In this document: one piece after another, positions 45,723 to 58,450 of the stretch
How the letters are laid out: every line of letters starts with the position of its first letter
Numbering within the stretch: the stretch's first letter is position 1
Assembly (NCBI GenBank): GCA_008933995.1
Contig: WARS01000137.1
Location: 380,501 to 444,500 of the forward strand
Source of the DNA: Datnioides undecimradiatus
Lineage: Eukaryota > Chordata > Actinopteri > Lobotiformes > Datnioididae
Reading direction: 5' to 3'
DNA: 64,000 nt
Program-made: the position numbers and the translations under genes
Notes under the pieces: model-generated
What the model was told of the DNA's origin: nothing
Databases searched by the model: none
Seen by the model: the letters and a program-made list of their open reading frames with translations, nothing else

Positions 45723-48447
45723 ATATAAAATGTCCTAAATCATAAAAAGCAAACGTAGCAGCGCAGCGAGGGTGTAACTGATGAACCCTGCGGCTGCTGC
45801 TTGGTTTTTGTTCTGGTGTTTTATCCAATAAATTAAAACAAAACTCTGTGTAATCTTCAAATTTCAGGTTTTATTTGGAAAAGTTTTAATATTAAAAGCA
45901 AAATTTCTTTCTTCAGACATTAAAAATTACCCTGAGATGGTGAAAAGCGACGCTCAGCACTCAGCCTCCACCCTGAGGATCATTCACGTGTTTGTCCTGC
46001 TGCTTTCTCCTGCATTAAAATGACCAAACTGACTTTATCAGGACAGGAAATGTGGATATTTCACCAGGAATCAGCATGTTAGCATAATATAGCTGATTTA
46101 GAAGCTGCAGCCTGGACGGACGGACAGATGCTGCAGTCAGACAGTTACCGTGTTTCTCACCTTAGAGGGCAGAGTTGAGCTGCTGTCCTGCAGGGAGCTG
46201 CTGCTGCTCTCACACACACATCAACACCAGCGCACCGTGCCACATCACACAGAGGGAAACAGAAATGTCTGCGGCGCTGGGATTAGACTGAAAGTAGGGC
46301 ACGGAGGGCAGGTTTCAGTGGAGAGGAAGAGGAGGCGACCTGCTGCACTCGAGTGTTTTCAGCGCATCGATGAAGTCTTAACACGAGTCTGAGCACCGGC
46401 ATTAAATATACATGTTGTGTCTCCGTCTGGCCTCTGTGTTAGTGGCCAGAAAATGTTCATATTTCATGTTGTGCAACAACAAAAAGTCAAAACCACGGCT
46501 CTTATTCCCGAAACTGAGCCATTTCCCAGTTTATCCAACTAATAGGAAGGAAATAAACCAGAGTTAAACTGTTTTTCCAGTGGATACAGTTCAAATACTC
46601 ATCGCTGAAAACACTTTAATACCGTTTTAATGTTTTTGCAGAGCTGCAGACGAGCATTCTGCAGAAAACATCACGCCTGTGTCTCGAACTTGTGAGTTTG
46701 TATCTCATAATTATTTCAAACTGATCTCATAATGAAAGATAAATATGAGAAATCTCTTTCCACCGATCCGACGATGAGCTAAAACTGCCTCCGTGCGCAC
46801 AGATTTGGGTTTGAAACACGTCGGTTTACATCTGAAGTCGGAGTCCGACGCGATCTCTTTCACGTTTGTTCGACTTGACGATGAAATAAATAAGCGGAGT
46901 GATTCTGATCTGAGGCGTCCTGTGTATCGCTCTGGAGATTAATATGAGATTTTCCTGTGATCAAGCCTGCGGTTAAACATTAATGAGCCGACAGGCGGTC
47001 GAGCCAAAAACACTGAAACCTTTATTTATTTTTGATCTTCAGACAGTTTGATGTCTCGGCGGCGGCGGCGGTGGCGTCTCCTCGTGCTTCAGGAGCTCCT
47101 CTTCAAGTTTCTCCAGAACAACAACATGAAATATGAAGAATCTGCATTTTCCACTTTGGCTTTTGTTCTTGTTCTCAGATGTTTGCTGAATGTTTTCAGG
47201 CCTCGAGCTGAAGATATATTTTCAACATTTCCTGACCTTTTACAAACAAAACAGGTGATTAAATTATCAGTAATTAGAGAAATTAGCTAAGACTTCATTT
47301 GAGTCCACATTTAGCAAAAGAACCCGATGTGGAGATGGATGCAAAGGGAGCTAACCTGGTTAAAAACGAGTTAAATCATCTAAAAAGGCGCCTTGAATGG
47401 GACAAAATCCGGATTTATGTATTTATTCAGATAATATATCAGGATCCAGATCGTGCTCTCACTTCATTTATACCTGATAACATAACAGGATCTGTATCTG
47501 GATACGTTATCCAGTCATCTGTTAATGCACATCCCTGATCGCAGCAAATCAGCACCAGACTCCATTAAGAAACGCACAGATATAGATGTCGTTCGGCCAA
47601 AAGGACATTTTATAAAGTCTGTGAAATGCTTTTTATGACAAAATCCTAATTACGTGTCCCTTCTCGTAAATTCGGCAAATAAAACCCACAAACTGTTTCT
47701 TTACTTTGTGTAAAAACACATTATTTCAGTTTGTCTCGGCGTGTTGCAGCTGCAGCCTGCAGGCTCCTCTGTGACGTGACTGAACCGTGCGTCTCGTTAG
47801 CAGCAGATCAGCTGCACGACACAGTTTCAGCTAATGACGAATATGTTGTGTTTGGATGCCTGCACGCTGTTCAGACTGTTTACATGCACTAAAATCAATG
47901 CAAACCAGACCACCGCCACATGTGATCATGCATTCCTGATCTTCTTCCCATTATGACACATTTACAGCTGCATTAACGAGCATTTTTGCCGTCAGGGTAA
48001 CGTGAACTGAGGCTCTGTGACCCGCTGCAGATCCTGGTCAAAGCCTGAAAGTCTCGGGCCGGCTGCCACCGCAGAGCTGTGTCATAATGGTCTCCCAGCG
48101 TCTCCCATTGAGCGCGCAGACATCAGGGGAGCGAGTCCGGCAGTCTGACAGGCTGTCAATACCAGAGATTCCCCTCCAGCTGCTTTCCAAAGGCTCCGGC
48201 GCTGCCTGCTCTCTTCACACGCCTCATGTGGACTTTAGTTTTTTTTTTAGATGTGTCAGAGTCGGAGAAACAAAAATCGATGCCGTTTTCTTTTGAATTC
48301 TTTGTCAGACAAGTCGTTTTCCTATTCGTGTCGTATCGGCTGCAGCCGGCGCTAAGGAGCCCTTTGATTTCTCATCCCTGAGCTAGTTGACATTTATTTC
48401 ACAAACACTTGACATTTGGAAATGGGCTCCCTGTGTAACCCCCCTGT

Positions 48448-48448
<1 letters not shown>

Positions 48449-48493
<45 letters not shown>
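48449..48493 (+). repeat. (CA)n microsatellite
   Basis: About 44 bases of CA. Confidence 0.95.
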
Positions 48494-49199
48494 CCTGTGC
48501 CATTAGCAGCAGCCTTTGTGCGGAGCAGCTGGACTGTCTGACTCAGTTTGGACTGAAATCCACTGAGGATTCAGGGCAAAGTGTCAGTCTGCAGCCTTCA
48601 GTCTGCCAATTAATCAATACACTCTGATCGGTTTTCAGTCCCACAGACTTCACAACCTGGTTTAGGGGAAAGTTTTACTGTCTTTCAGTGACTTTTGATC
48701 ATTTATAATATTAAAAGTTGAAAACAAACATGAGCAAATCAATGGATTCTTCCTTTTTATCTCATATATCCTCCTGAATGGACTCTTTGACTCTGTAATC
48801 CTGATTTCTGTGCTGAACTTCAGGTTTTTGTTGTTTCTGATGTCCAAAGTGCAGCTCGTGGGACATTAAATGTGAACTACACACTGTTCTACACAATATT
48901 TGAACTAGAGCACCATCATTCATGCCAACTGAAGTCCAACTGAAATCACTCATCACGTTTTAGGAGCCAGAAATAATTAAAACTTATTATTATTATTTTA
49001 TTAACAAGGTTTTATCAGAACAGGTCTTTGGGAAAAGGAAAGATGTACTGAGGGACTGAGACAGTCATGTTGATCCTGTGGAAGCTGCTCAGTGCTGCCT
49101 CATAATGATGCACAGTAAAGATCGGGATGGTTGGAAACTGCAGATCAGAGCATAAAACCTGGCTGAGACGGCATCACGGTCTGTGACATGAAGACTGCA

Positions 49200-49304
49200 A
49201 CTCCCATCATCCCACGCTGCTGCAGGATGTCACCATATGTCTTTTGGTATTGTTCTGATTGAGAGACCCCTAGTGGCCGAAAATGACACGTTGCACCTTT
49301 AAGT
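49200..49304 (+). repeat. interspersed fish repeat 3' end
   Basis: CTCCCATCATCCCACGCTGC ... GAGAGACCCCTAGTGGCCGA, AAATGACACGTTGCACCTTTA is the typical terminal block of a short fish repeat, ending in GTTGCACCTTTAAG. CCCCTAGTGGCC within it resembles a CTCF core but is part of the repeat. Confidence 0.5.
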
Positions 49305-50032
49305 TGTGTACGTTGTTGAATCAGCAGACGTTTGGAACGAGGGCTGCTTGTCTTTGGACGAACGTGCTGTTAGACAAATTGGTCCTGTGGGACGTTTCCC
49401 TGACTGTTGTCTGGTCGGGATAATCCCGTTTAGGCTTCAGGCTGCTCTGTTGTGGGGCTGGTGGAAAGCCTGCAGACAAGACTCAGGGCTGAATGTAGCA
49501 GAGAGGGGATCATCCATGAGGGGAGTTTGAAATAATCTTAGCATTTAGCATTTAGCATTTAGCGTCACAGTACAGCTGTTTACATCTCCACGCACAGAAA
49601 GCCGGTGCAGGGTCTGAGCAGACTGAGTCACTGTCCTGTTTGCATCAATCCTGCACATTCAACATCAACTTGATGTAAACGAGCAGAACGATCGCACCTC
49701 GTCTACGTGGCGTCTGCACGCCCCTCAGTGCCTCCAAGTGTTTGCAACAAGGCAACTTCGGCGGCTGAAGTGATAACAAACTGATCCAGGGATAGAGCCT
49801 GAAATCATGTAACAGAGGAGGTGGAGGAGCAGCGAGCGGGGAGCTGGGTGGGTTAACACTCAGCGAGGTGTTAGCGTGTTAGCACGTGTGCTGTCATTCA
49901 GGGTTAACCTCAGACACTTGAACCCGGATTGTGACACCTGCGCCGGCTGTGAAAGAGGGTTTTCCACAACAAGACAGAGTCAGATATGTGCTGCGGGTTT
50001 ACAGAGCGTGAATAAGATGTTTCACTGACATC

Positions 50033-50117
50033 CTGCAGGAGGACTCATGCTGCAGGAGGACTCACGCTGCAGGAGGACTCACGCTGCAGGAGGACTCATC
50101 CTGCAGGAGGAGTCATG
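50033..50117 (+). repeat. 17-bp minisatellite, 5 units
   Basis: Five in-step units of CTGCAGGAGGACTCATG, starting at 50033, 50050, 50067, 50084 and 50101, differing by one or two bases (CATG/CACG/CATC, GAC/GAG). A degenerate sixth start follows at 50118. Confidence 0.95.
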
Positions 50118-51544
50118 CTGCAGCAGCACGAGAATCAGGCCCATCAGACACATTCAGTGGGATTTAATGCCGTTACACAAACATATTAGCATCCAGGCAT
50201 GAAATCCAGGCATCTTTATGCTGACTGTAGATTATGTATTATATTATTATTATTATCATGCATTAATGTGTTCATCTGCTAGCTAGCTCTACTAGCGACA
50301 TATGCAATGTTCACCTATGTCCTGAAATTGTTATGATTATGCACAATGTCAAATAAAATGTTTAGTAACCTGCATCTGTGGGAAATAAACTGAACCAACA
50401 GTGTGAGGACCCCTGGAGCCCCCCTCATGATAACCAGCCATGTGAGTGCAGCACTAATCGGTCACAGCCTCCAGTCTTCTGGTTTCTGGTCTCTCCAGAT
50501 GTTGGGTGATCAGGTCTGGCTCAGGGTCCTTCAGTTTCATCTCAACCACCGGTCGCATTCATGAGGCAGCACCTCTTCCAACACGTGACTCGGATGTTGC
50601 CTGCGAGGAGAACGTCTGACCTGCAGCGTCTTATTGAATTTCAGGTGAAACAGACGCTGCTGCTGCAGGAAAAAGCATTACGATGCGTTCGAGTGCCGTG
50701 TGCTCGGTGCTCTCGAAGAGCTCGGGGAGTTTGATAAATTGCATTTGAAGTGACGCCTGCATTAACGAGATCAGACGTTTCTGTGAGTCGATTGCGGAGA
50801 GAGAGGCAGAAACTCAGTCGCTGGAGAAGACGGTGAGAGGACTCGCTGAGGGTCTGCAATGACGCTCAAGCCTGGACCAATCACATCAGGCCATTTTAAC
50901 AGTTTCCAGCTGTGCAGCGCTGCAGATGGAGTTGCAGGAAACCTGATGTACCTGATGAGTACCAGTAACAAACCTGCCTTCAGTCCCGTGTTCAGTGCAA
51001 ATTAAGACGTTTTAACTCAAATTCGAGTTAATAACAAATGTTGTAACCTCACCATGACTGTGTAATGTTAAAATATTGTTTTGCAGGTCATTAACCGTCA
51101 GAAAACCAATCACATGACCCCATCTGACCTGCGCGCGTGTTAAAATGCTCATTGTATTTCATTTATTTTAACACGAGACGCTTATTTCTACACTTTGAGC
51201 ATCGCTATTTGGAAAAAACATGGCATTTCAGAGGATGTGATTATGTGTGACTCAACGCATGAAGCAGCCTGACCTTCAGGGGATAATCGTCCACGCTGGA
51301 GAGCAGTTCTGGAGACACACGCTTAAAATTAATGGCAATTATATTCAAAACGTCAGAGAAACATGGTTAACAGATATCGTTAAAGTCAGAGGCAGAAGTG
51401 GTGAAATAAAAACCTGCAGCAAACACGAGGCGGGCAGGCGGGAAAAGAGCCGGGACTGTGACACAACAGCTAATCCGGCCAAAGAGTGAAGATCGAGAGT
51501 CGAAGAGGAGAAAAAGAGGAACATTCGTGATTTTTAGTTTATTT

Positions 51545-51745
51545 TTAAGTTGATCTGAAGCTGGAGAGCAGGATAACAGGAGATAGAGGCAGGTAGTGAT
51601 GAAGGAGGCTGCCTGCCCCGTCCAGGAGTCTGGGAAACAAGGCAAAAAACCAAAACCACAAGTTCACAGAGACACAGGAGGGAAAAACTCTTCAGAATCA
51701 AACAGGAAGTAACCAAAATCACAGAGACCATGACGCCGGCAAGCC
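51545..51745 (-). mobile_element. retroelement 3' tail remnant, minus orientation
   Basis: The reverse complement reads TTTTGGTTACTTCCTGTTTG, ATTCTGAAGAGTTTTTCC, then CTGGACGGGGCAGGCAGCCT, CCTTCATCACTACCTGCCTC and CAGCTTCAGATCAACTTAAA. This T/C-rich untranslated tail resembles those that end several fish retroelements. It shares the word TTACTTCCTGTTT and the following TTnTGAAGAGT with 55541 onward on the plus strand. No reverse-transcriptase coding sequence is left. Confidence 0.5.
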
Positions 51746-52491
51746 TTTCAGCTCAGTAGATACCAATTTTATTGAGATGTCACGCTCACAATAAGTAAAA
51801 TAATCTGTAGAAAGGTGGTTCACACTGTGCAGAAACACAACAAAACCTTATTACCGTCCCTGCGGCTGCAATCGTCAAAACTGTAGAAGTTCAGTGGGAG
51901 ACCTACAGTATGGTCTCGTCCTCTCATGTGTGTTTCTCCTCTTAACATCGCAGATATTATCCGTCTGCAGGAGGATCGTACTGGGAGAAGAACCCATCAG
52001 CCCTGACGGTGCGGCTGCACGGTTACATAATCACTTTGATATCATAAACGCATCGCAGCGAGAAGTTTTACCCTCAGGGGCAAAACAAACCAACATTTCA
52101 CGGTACATGCCCCGCCCCTCGGAAAACCCTGGGACTCCTCCTGGAGCTCCGTGAAAGTTCGTTTCCTCCCAGTGTTTCAATCAGTCGGTGACACAATCAG
52201 CACGAGCCAACCAGGCCAGCTCCAAGCTGGAACCACTTCCTGTTTTTCCCTAGCGTGGCTGCAGCACGCCAACCCCCGAGGCCCCGAACGCTCTCATATC
52301 TGACTGCAGGAGGACGTGGATCTCCTGCTGACAATAAAAAAAATGGCATCTTGAATTATGTCAGAGGGAGAGATGAAGCTGAGAGCTGGAGGGGGAGAGC
52401 CGAGCCGACGCTGGTTTCTATATGTTCGTGTGAGGTCCCGCAGCAGAGTGGATACGTGTCGCTGCTGCTGTTTGCCTTCAGGTCTCGTCAC

Positions 52492-52513
52492 TGTGTGTGT
52501 GTGTGTGTGTGTT
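52492..52513 (+). repeat. (TG)n microsatellite
   Basis: A short TG run. Confidence 0.9.
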
Positions 52514-53345
52514 GTTCATTATCGTGAGAGGAGCTGCTCCCTGCTTTGTCCTTCGTCATCATCTGTCCCCTGAACTATGTGTGTCAGCTGGACGGGACAG
52601 ACCACGTGAGATCTGCAGGTGCACTGCAGAGAAACAAACAGCTTTTGATTTGTTAACTTGATTTCTCATTGCAGGGTTTAGCGTTAGCCCCCAGCAGGCT
52701 AGCAGCTGTGTTCGCTAATCAGATGTAAAATTGCAGATTTTCATATTCAATGTAATGTGAAATCTAGTTTGTGCAAAATAATAAACATTTACTGTACAAT
52801 CTAACCAAGCATGCTGCTTGGCTGTAACGCAGCATCTGTATTAGTCTTGTTTGATTCCCTGAAGAGCAGGTTTGAAGCTCTTTTGGCGGCCATCTTGGCG
52901 TGTTTAGCCAAGGCAAGCTGAATGAAGCTTGGCTGCAGAAACACACCTGCCTACCTGGAAACAAAGCTAGCTAATGCTAATGCTAGCTGGCTGATGCTGT
53001 GTTTGATCTCTGGGACGTCTGTTTACATCCTTGGGAATTCAGTTCACTTCCATTTTTATGGTGTGAGGTGTGTTTTTATGTTGAAAACAGTGGAGAAATG
53101 AGATCGAAACACACAAAACTTCAATACAGTTACTCATTTGCTTGTTCCATGTGCAAACAACCAACACCCACACACACACAGTGTACCAGCTCGTCATTAA
53201 TCCCACTGTAAACAACCCGCCATGCCACTAACTGCTGTGACACCTGGGTCACCACCACGACCTGACGCCCCTCTGCTTCATCATCCTCTTTTCCTGCTCT
53301 GCTGACAAGCCCCACATTCCTCTGATCAAAGCTCCGCCCTCGCAC

Positions 53346-53346
<1 letters not shown>

Positions 53347-53376
<30 letters not shown>

Positions 53377-53390
53377 CCGTTGTTGTTGTT
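53347..53390 (+). repeat. (CTT)10 with adjoining (TTG)n
   Basis: CTT run at 53347-53377 followed by CCG and a TTG run. Confidence 0.95.
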
Positions 53391-53511
53391 GCACCTGCAG
53401 CACAGCTGCCTCTCTGGCCCAGGATCAACACCGAACACTGAGCGCTCCCGTCTGTGGGCGGCTGCTCCTCGCTGCTGCTGTTTGCATCAGTCGTCATCCA
53501 GTTGTTCTGCC

Positions 53512-53538
53512 TCACACGCACACACACACACACACACA
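53512..53538 (+). repeat. (CA)n microsatellite
   Basis: A short CA run. Confidence 0.9.
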
Positions 53539-53861
53539 TTTCTCCACGCTGGTTGAGCTGCCACGCGCCATCTGCTCCCATCAGGAGAAGGTGATTGATG
53601 CACCGCCTGTATAAAAGCTACAGGGATGACTCATCGACTCCCCGCTGCAATAGCTGGCACAGTGAGAAAGTGTGTGTGTGTGAACGAGTGTGTGTTGTTT
53701 AAGAAACACATCACTTTCTCCTACTCGTCCACATCTCGCTGCTGCTCTGAGCGTAAACACCTGCACTGTGCCAACTTTCTGATCAGCCAGACTCAAATCA
53801 ATCACGCGTTTTAAAATCCGATCATGTTTACTACCTGTAAAACAAAACATCGGTGCTCAGG

Positions 53862-53990
53862 TTCATCAGTTAGTATGCTAGCAGCAGCATGCTACATCAG
53901 TGTGTCTTTAGCTGTTAGCAGCACAGAGCTAAGCTTCATCAGTTAGCTAGCTAGCAGCAGCATGCTACGTGGATGTGTCTTCAGGTGTTG
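53862..53990 (+). repeat. 73-bp imperfect tandem duplication
   Basis: TTCATCAGTTAG...GCTAGCAGCAGCATGCTAC followed by GTGTCTTTAG occurs at 53862 and again, with TTCATCAGTTAG...GCTAGCAGCAGCATGCTAC and GTGTCTTCAG, at 53935. The offset is 73 bases. The GCTAGC and TTAGC content relates it to the common fish GCTAGC-type repeats. Confidence 0.75.
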
Positions 53991-55524
53991 GTCACCTCAA
54001 ACCCTGTTGAGGTGGAGAACACCTGAACCTTGAGGCTCATCATTAAACTCTGAATCACTGGAGCTCTCCATGTTTGTTGTGACCCCGCCCACTTTTCAAA
54101 CGGTCCAATCAGATTCGTCCATTACGTTCCGTGTGCACTTCCTGTTTCACTCAGACATACGTCACCGTACTGACAGTGAAGAAATTAGATGTAACCTGGA
54201 CTTTAAGAGTTTCATTCCAGCATATTTTCACATCTGGACCATCTGAAGTGCTTTTTTGATTAAATTTGCTGATTAGACAATTTTAAATGACACACATGTG
54301 ACTTCCCACCAGCCACAAAGCTCAAAGCAGAAACAGCTAACAACAACAACACAACAACAACTCAGCTAAGCATTGTGTTCATTTAATGAGTGCATGCAAA
54401 TTCTGAATATGAGAGAGTGAATCTGGATCTGCTGCTGCACAGTGTGATACGTGTGTGTTCAAAGCAACGGCTGAAGCTAAACATTTAAAGAATCTGCGCA
54501 CAAACACATAAAGCATGCAGCTGGCAGATTATGCAGCGATTATATATATTTATGCGGTCATGGCTGTGAGGACATTGTTGTCAGGTGACTCGAGTGGCTT
54601 TACGAGACTTACAGGACATTTTTTCATGTTGAGCGTCAGAGTTTTTATTCATAAAAACATGCTGGAGGGGGAAAAAGTGCAGCATGTGAATCAAACACAG
54701 CAAACACGTTGGTTATTTTAGCTTCGCACGCTTCTCTTCCCGTCTTTAATTTGTCTCCCAGACGTATTTTTCATATCTGAAAGCAGCGGCCCCGGTAGCC
54801 TCGCATTGTGCCGTCGCCTCTGAATGCTGAGCTGTGATCAAATTCCTCATTGAGATGCAGATGAAGGGCCAACCTGCTTGAGGCTCAGATCGTGGCTTTG
54901 GAGGCAGCCGCCAGGGTTGTTTGTTCTCCCTCCATGATTTGAGCTCATCATCCGGAGCAGAGACTAACAGGATCTCCTCCTCCTTTTCACAAGCAGCTGC
55001 ACAGCCACTTTACCTCTCAGTGGCCTTATTGTGCTGCGTGAACCTGTGTTAAACCGCACTCGGTGGAAGTGCACAATGGCACGGTGTCGGTACATAATCT
55101 CTCCGATTCAAAAACACTCACTTATGAGGGTGGAGGAGGAGCACAACGCAGGTACAGAGATGCAACACGGCGAACTGAAGCATTCACACGTTTCCAAGAA
55201 CACCATGCTGCGCATCAGGTTTCATCTTCTTACACAATTAGCGGGCCTCAAAGGTCCACTCTGCTCCTGTGGAACTGACAGGAAGTGAAACCCGACTCAG
55301 GAGGAGGTTGGTCAGGTCTGGATCACATTCAGTCTTATTAGATCAGGTGTGGTGTTGTTGGATTACAGCAGAACTGAAGAGAGGAGCCTGTTTAGATCAA
55401 GAACACTAGCTTTGTCTCACCCAACGTTCCCTTTAAATCACAAAATGGATTGATTAGACAAGTCAGGATCGGTTTGGATGAAGACGAACTCTCCTCCCGA
55501 CTTTCTGTCAAGGTTCTGAGGGTC

Positions 55525-55870
55525 TGTTAGTTGTTTTGGGTTACTTCCTGTTTTGTTTTGAAGAGTGTCTCCATCTTGTCTTCATGTTCCTTTGCTCCAA
55601 AGTATGTCCTGGTTTTTCCTTTAGGTCCCGGTGTTTCCTTGTGTTTGGGATCTCTGGTTTTCATGGACTTTTGTTTTGACTTATGGAATTTGATTCTGCT
55701 CCTTGCACCATTGGACTGATTGACTGGTTTTGACCCCGCCTGCCTCGACCACCCACAATAGCTGCTGTTCATCCCCATTCAGCAACTGGATCCAAACCCT
55801 CAGACCATCGATCCCCTGATTCCTCGTGTAGCACACATTGTGACAAGAAATGACCTTCCCAGCTTCTGTA
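55525..55870 (+). mobile_element. retroelement 3' tail remnant, plus orientation
   Basis: T-rich sequence GTTTTGGGTTACTTCCTG, TTTTGTTTTGAAGAGTGTC, then TTTTGACCCCGCCTGCCTCG, ACCACC, and CACATTGTGACAAGAAATG follows the plan of fish retroelement tails that end in a CC-rich block and a GTGACA-type terminus. It shares its opening block with the minus-strand copy at 51.7 kb. No coding domain remains; the open frames within it are chance. Confidence 0.5.
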
Positions 55871-58324
55871 GTTCCAACACTTGCTAACACAAGAGAGTGT
55901 TCAAGACATGTTTCCCTGACATTAAAGAGCTGCTCTGCTCGGCATTGTTGTGGCTCAATACTTCCTTGGTATTGTGCTCTCTACAGCAGCTTCTGTGCTG
56001 ATTGATAATGACATTGGAGGGATTGATTGACACTGATTGGTTAGGACAGTTAACCACTCATCCACTCAAACACAGTGTCAGACTCAGAGTGAAGTCAAGC
56101 AAAGTGTGAGAACAGAATAAGAAGGAAGGAACCATGATTACTGATCAGTTAAAACCTGTGGAGAAATCAAAAATGACTGAATAGTTAAATCCCAGGGGGA
56201 CAGTTTTCAGCCGGGGGTCAAAGGTTTTTTGGAGCGTTTAGCTGTTTGAAACGTGTCTTATCTCTGTTGACAAATCTGTTTTTATTTGCATCGCGGGAGT
56301 TTTAATTACAGGCTACACCAAGTGTGAAGCAAATAACCCCCTCCCCCGCCTCCACCCCGGTGCCGTGTTTGATGGGCTACGGCAGCGGATAGCTTTTAAA
56401 TGTGTGCGGCAGATATTAAAATGCACGGTTGAAATAACTGGACAGTGAATAAACCTTTGCAGGGCGACAATAGACTGTTCACTGTGGCGTATAATTATCA
56501 GAAGCGAGGGAACGCGGCAGCAGAATACAAAGAATACCAAATCCAACGGGTGAAAGGAGGAGAACTTTATCAGTGGATTGGCTAATGAGCAAAGCAAAGG
56601 AGTTACATTTAGAATAAATGAGGATAGAGCGGCGAATGTTGAGTTTATTTGCGAATATTAATGGAAATCTGGGAATTTTCCAACCACAGCTCCTCTCATG
56701 GATCGTCCTTTATCTCTTTGTTGGTCCTAAACGCCACATTACCCCTCAGAGTTGCAGAGGTGAGGCTCAGGTTTCCTGCCTGCCATATTAAAGCCATGAT
56801 GGGCCAAACCTTTATGTGATTACTACAGTTTTAAAACCCGTCTGATGACATAAATGAGACAGTCCTGCTGATTCATTGAAGTGCCGTCGTCCCCAGTCCT
56901 TTTAGGTCCAAACCCTTTGGTACCAACCCAAAACAAGACTTGTAGAAAGCCTATCAGAGGCCAGATGCCTACATATTTTTATTTATTTATTGGTAAGAAA
57001 CCCAGTTGACTATAATCTGACCAAATCCAAATTGTAATTTGGTATCAGACCCAACAGAGGAAGTTGGCACAACTCAGATCTGGGTCTTTGTCTTGATGAA
57101 CTGAGAGAAACCACAAAAACCCTAGATCGTACCATGAAGAACAATGCCTTTTCTGTTACTACTGGATAGAATCAGCATCAGATATGTAACCTACATCAAA
57201 ACACACTCTGGACTCAAAATAAAGACACACAAACCAGTTCACAGTGTTAGAAAGGACTTGAGAAGATTAAGTGGTGGATAAATCAAACAGGAAACCAAGG
57301 GAAGGGTGAACAAAGAATGACCATGCTTACATGCACACTAATGTTCCACTGTTATTGCTAATTTGACATCTGGATGTTCCCAGCGTGTTTGGCTTTGTTC
57401 CATCTAAGATGTGGGACATGCCGATATAATTTTTTTGGAGCTGTGATGTTTCTCGCTTTGGGTTTTTACTGCAGTTTGCAACACGCTGCATGAAGCTCAG
57501 CTCTGTTTAAACCAACCAACTAGCCAACAGGTTGCAAGGTTGGGGTGAAGATGCATGCACAGGAGAAAAGCCCACATCTGTGCTCCGAAGGAGAAGACCT
57601 CGTACTTTTCAACGTACTGAAACTCAATGAAAACATATTAAAAGCAAGGAGAAACCCTGTAGAATGAATGTTTTAAGACGACTTTCAGCAACATGGAGAT
57701 GGATCAGATCTGTGTAATGTCAATTAGCTCTCTGTGTAACCATGTTTAGTGTTGCATTGTGTGTTTCTGATGGTGCAGCGGTCTATGTGGATGAGTCCGG
57801 GAGCCTCTCAGACTCATGAATTCCCTATTTAGCCGGCTCGGCAGTCTGGGCACACAGGCTGCAGTTAGTCCATTGATTGCACTTTGTGACGTCCGCTTGT
57901 TGGAAAGGAAGACGGACAGAAATGGCTCTGAGGGCCTTTGAAAAGGGGAACATATGCCCTCTTTTGAAGATGAGAAGCCGTTTTGCGGCACATGCACACC
58001 ATTAGCTCGGCACAATGGAGAGCCCTCACGGCCGAGCACTCGTCCTATACATGGGAAATGAGTCTGAGGAGCGGCGCTGCGAAGGCATGAATGCGATGTT
58101 ACAGTCTATTTGTCGAGCCGCTGTGTTGTCCTCGAGCTACTCCACAACAGTCCAGTCAGAGGGGAATGATACAGATTCTATACGGCAGCTGCTTAAAGGA
58201 ACATACCGCAGAGTTTTACATGGTACACACCGTGAACTGCATATTTAATATTATTACTGACTAATTTCAAGAGCAGACATTTGTGTAAATTTATAGATCA
58301 GCAGATTATTAGATAAATGAGACA

Positions 58325-58450
58325 CAATATGGCCAAAAGTATTGGGACACACTTTTTAATGTGCATTAATGGTGCCCTGGGGGTTCATCAGAGGCTTGTT
58401 CATTCAACTGAAGGGAGAAGTGTTGTCACTTTATTCATAAACATGGAAAT
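58325..58450 (+). mobile_element. possible DNA-transposon (Tc1-like MITE) end
   Basis: ATATGGCCAAAAGTATTGGG followed by ACACAC closely resembles a terminal sequence of a non-autonomous DNA transposon that is common in fish genomes. I did not find the matching opposite end, so it is either a fragment or the second end has decayed. The right boundary is arbitrary. Confidence 0.4.

Larger units (their letters stand above)
38961..51540. other. upstream intergenic DNA, part 1: no gene supported
   Basis: Between the efr3a promoter and the first retroelement tail I find no splice-bounded coding segment that I recognise. It contains fish interspersed repeats (about 40.39, 44.39, 45.6 and 49.2 kb), an ATT repeat (45.56 kb), a CA repeat (48.45 kb) and a 17-bp minisatellite (50.03 kb). 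The stretch at 39.2-39.9 kb is repeat-poor and AT/GC balanced, with TAAT-rich words, and could be a conserved noncoding element. The frames at 41.4-41.9 kb are open but match no family I know. Confidence 0.55.

Noticed and set aside
46160-46215. Minus-strand Ser-rich segment ending in CTAAG|GTGAGA, a possible exon
   Set aside because: The donor is good, but the upstream acceptor is poor, the peptide is low-complexity, and no neighbouring exon was found.
51894-52154. 86-codon plus-strand frame starting with a hydrophobic, signal-peptide-like segment
   Set aside because: Only the N-terminal hydrophobicity is suggestive; no family match, no promoter or polyadenylation signal, and no splice-supported continuation.
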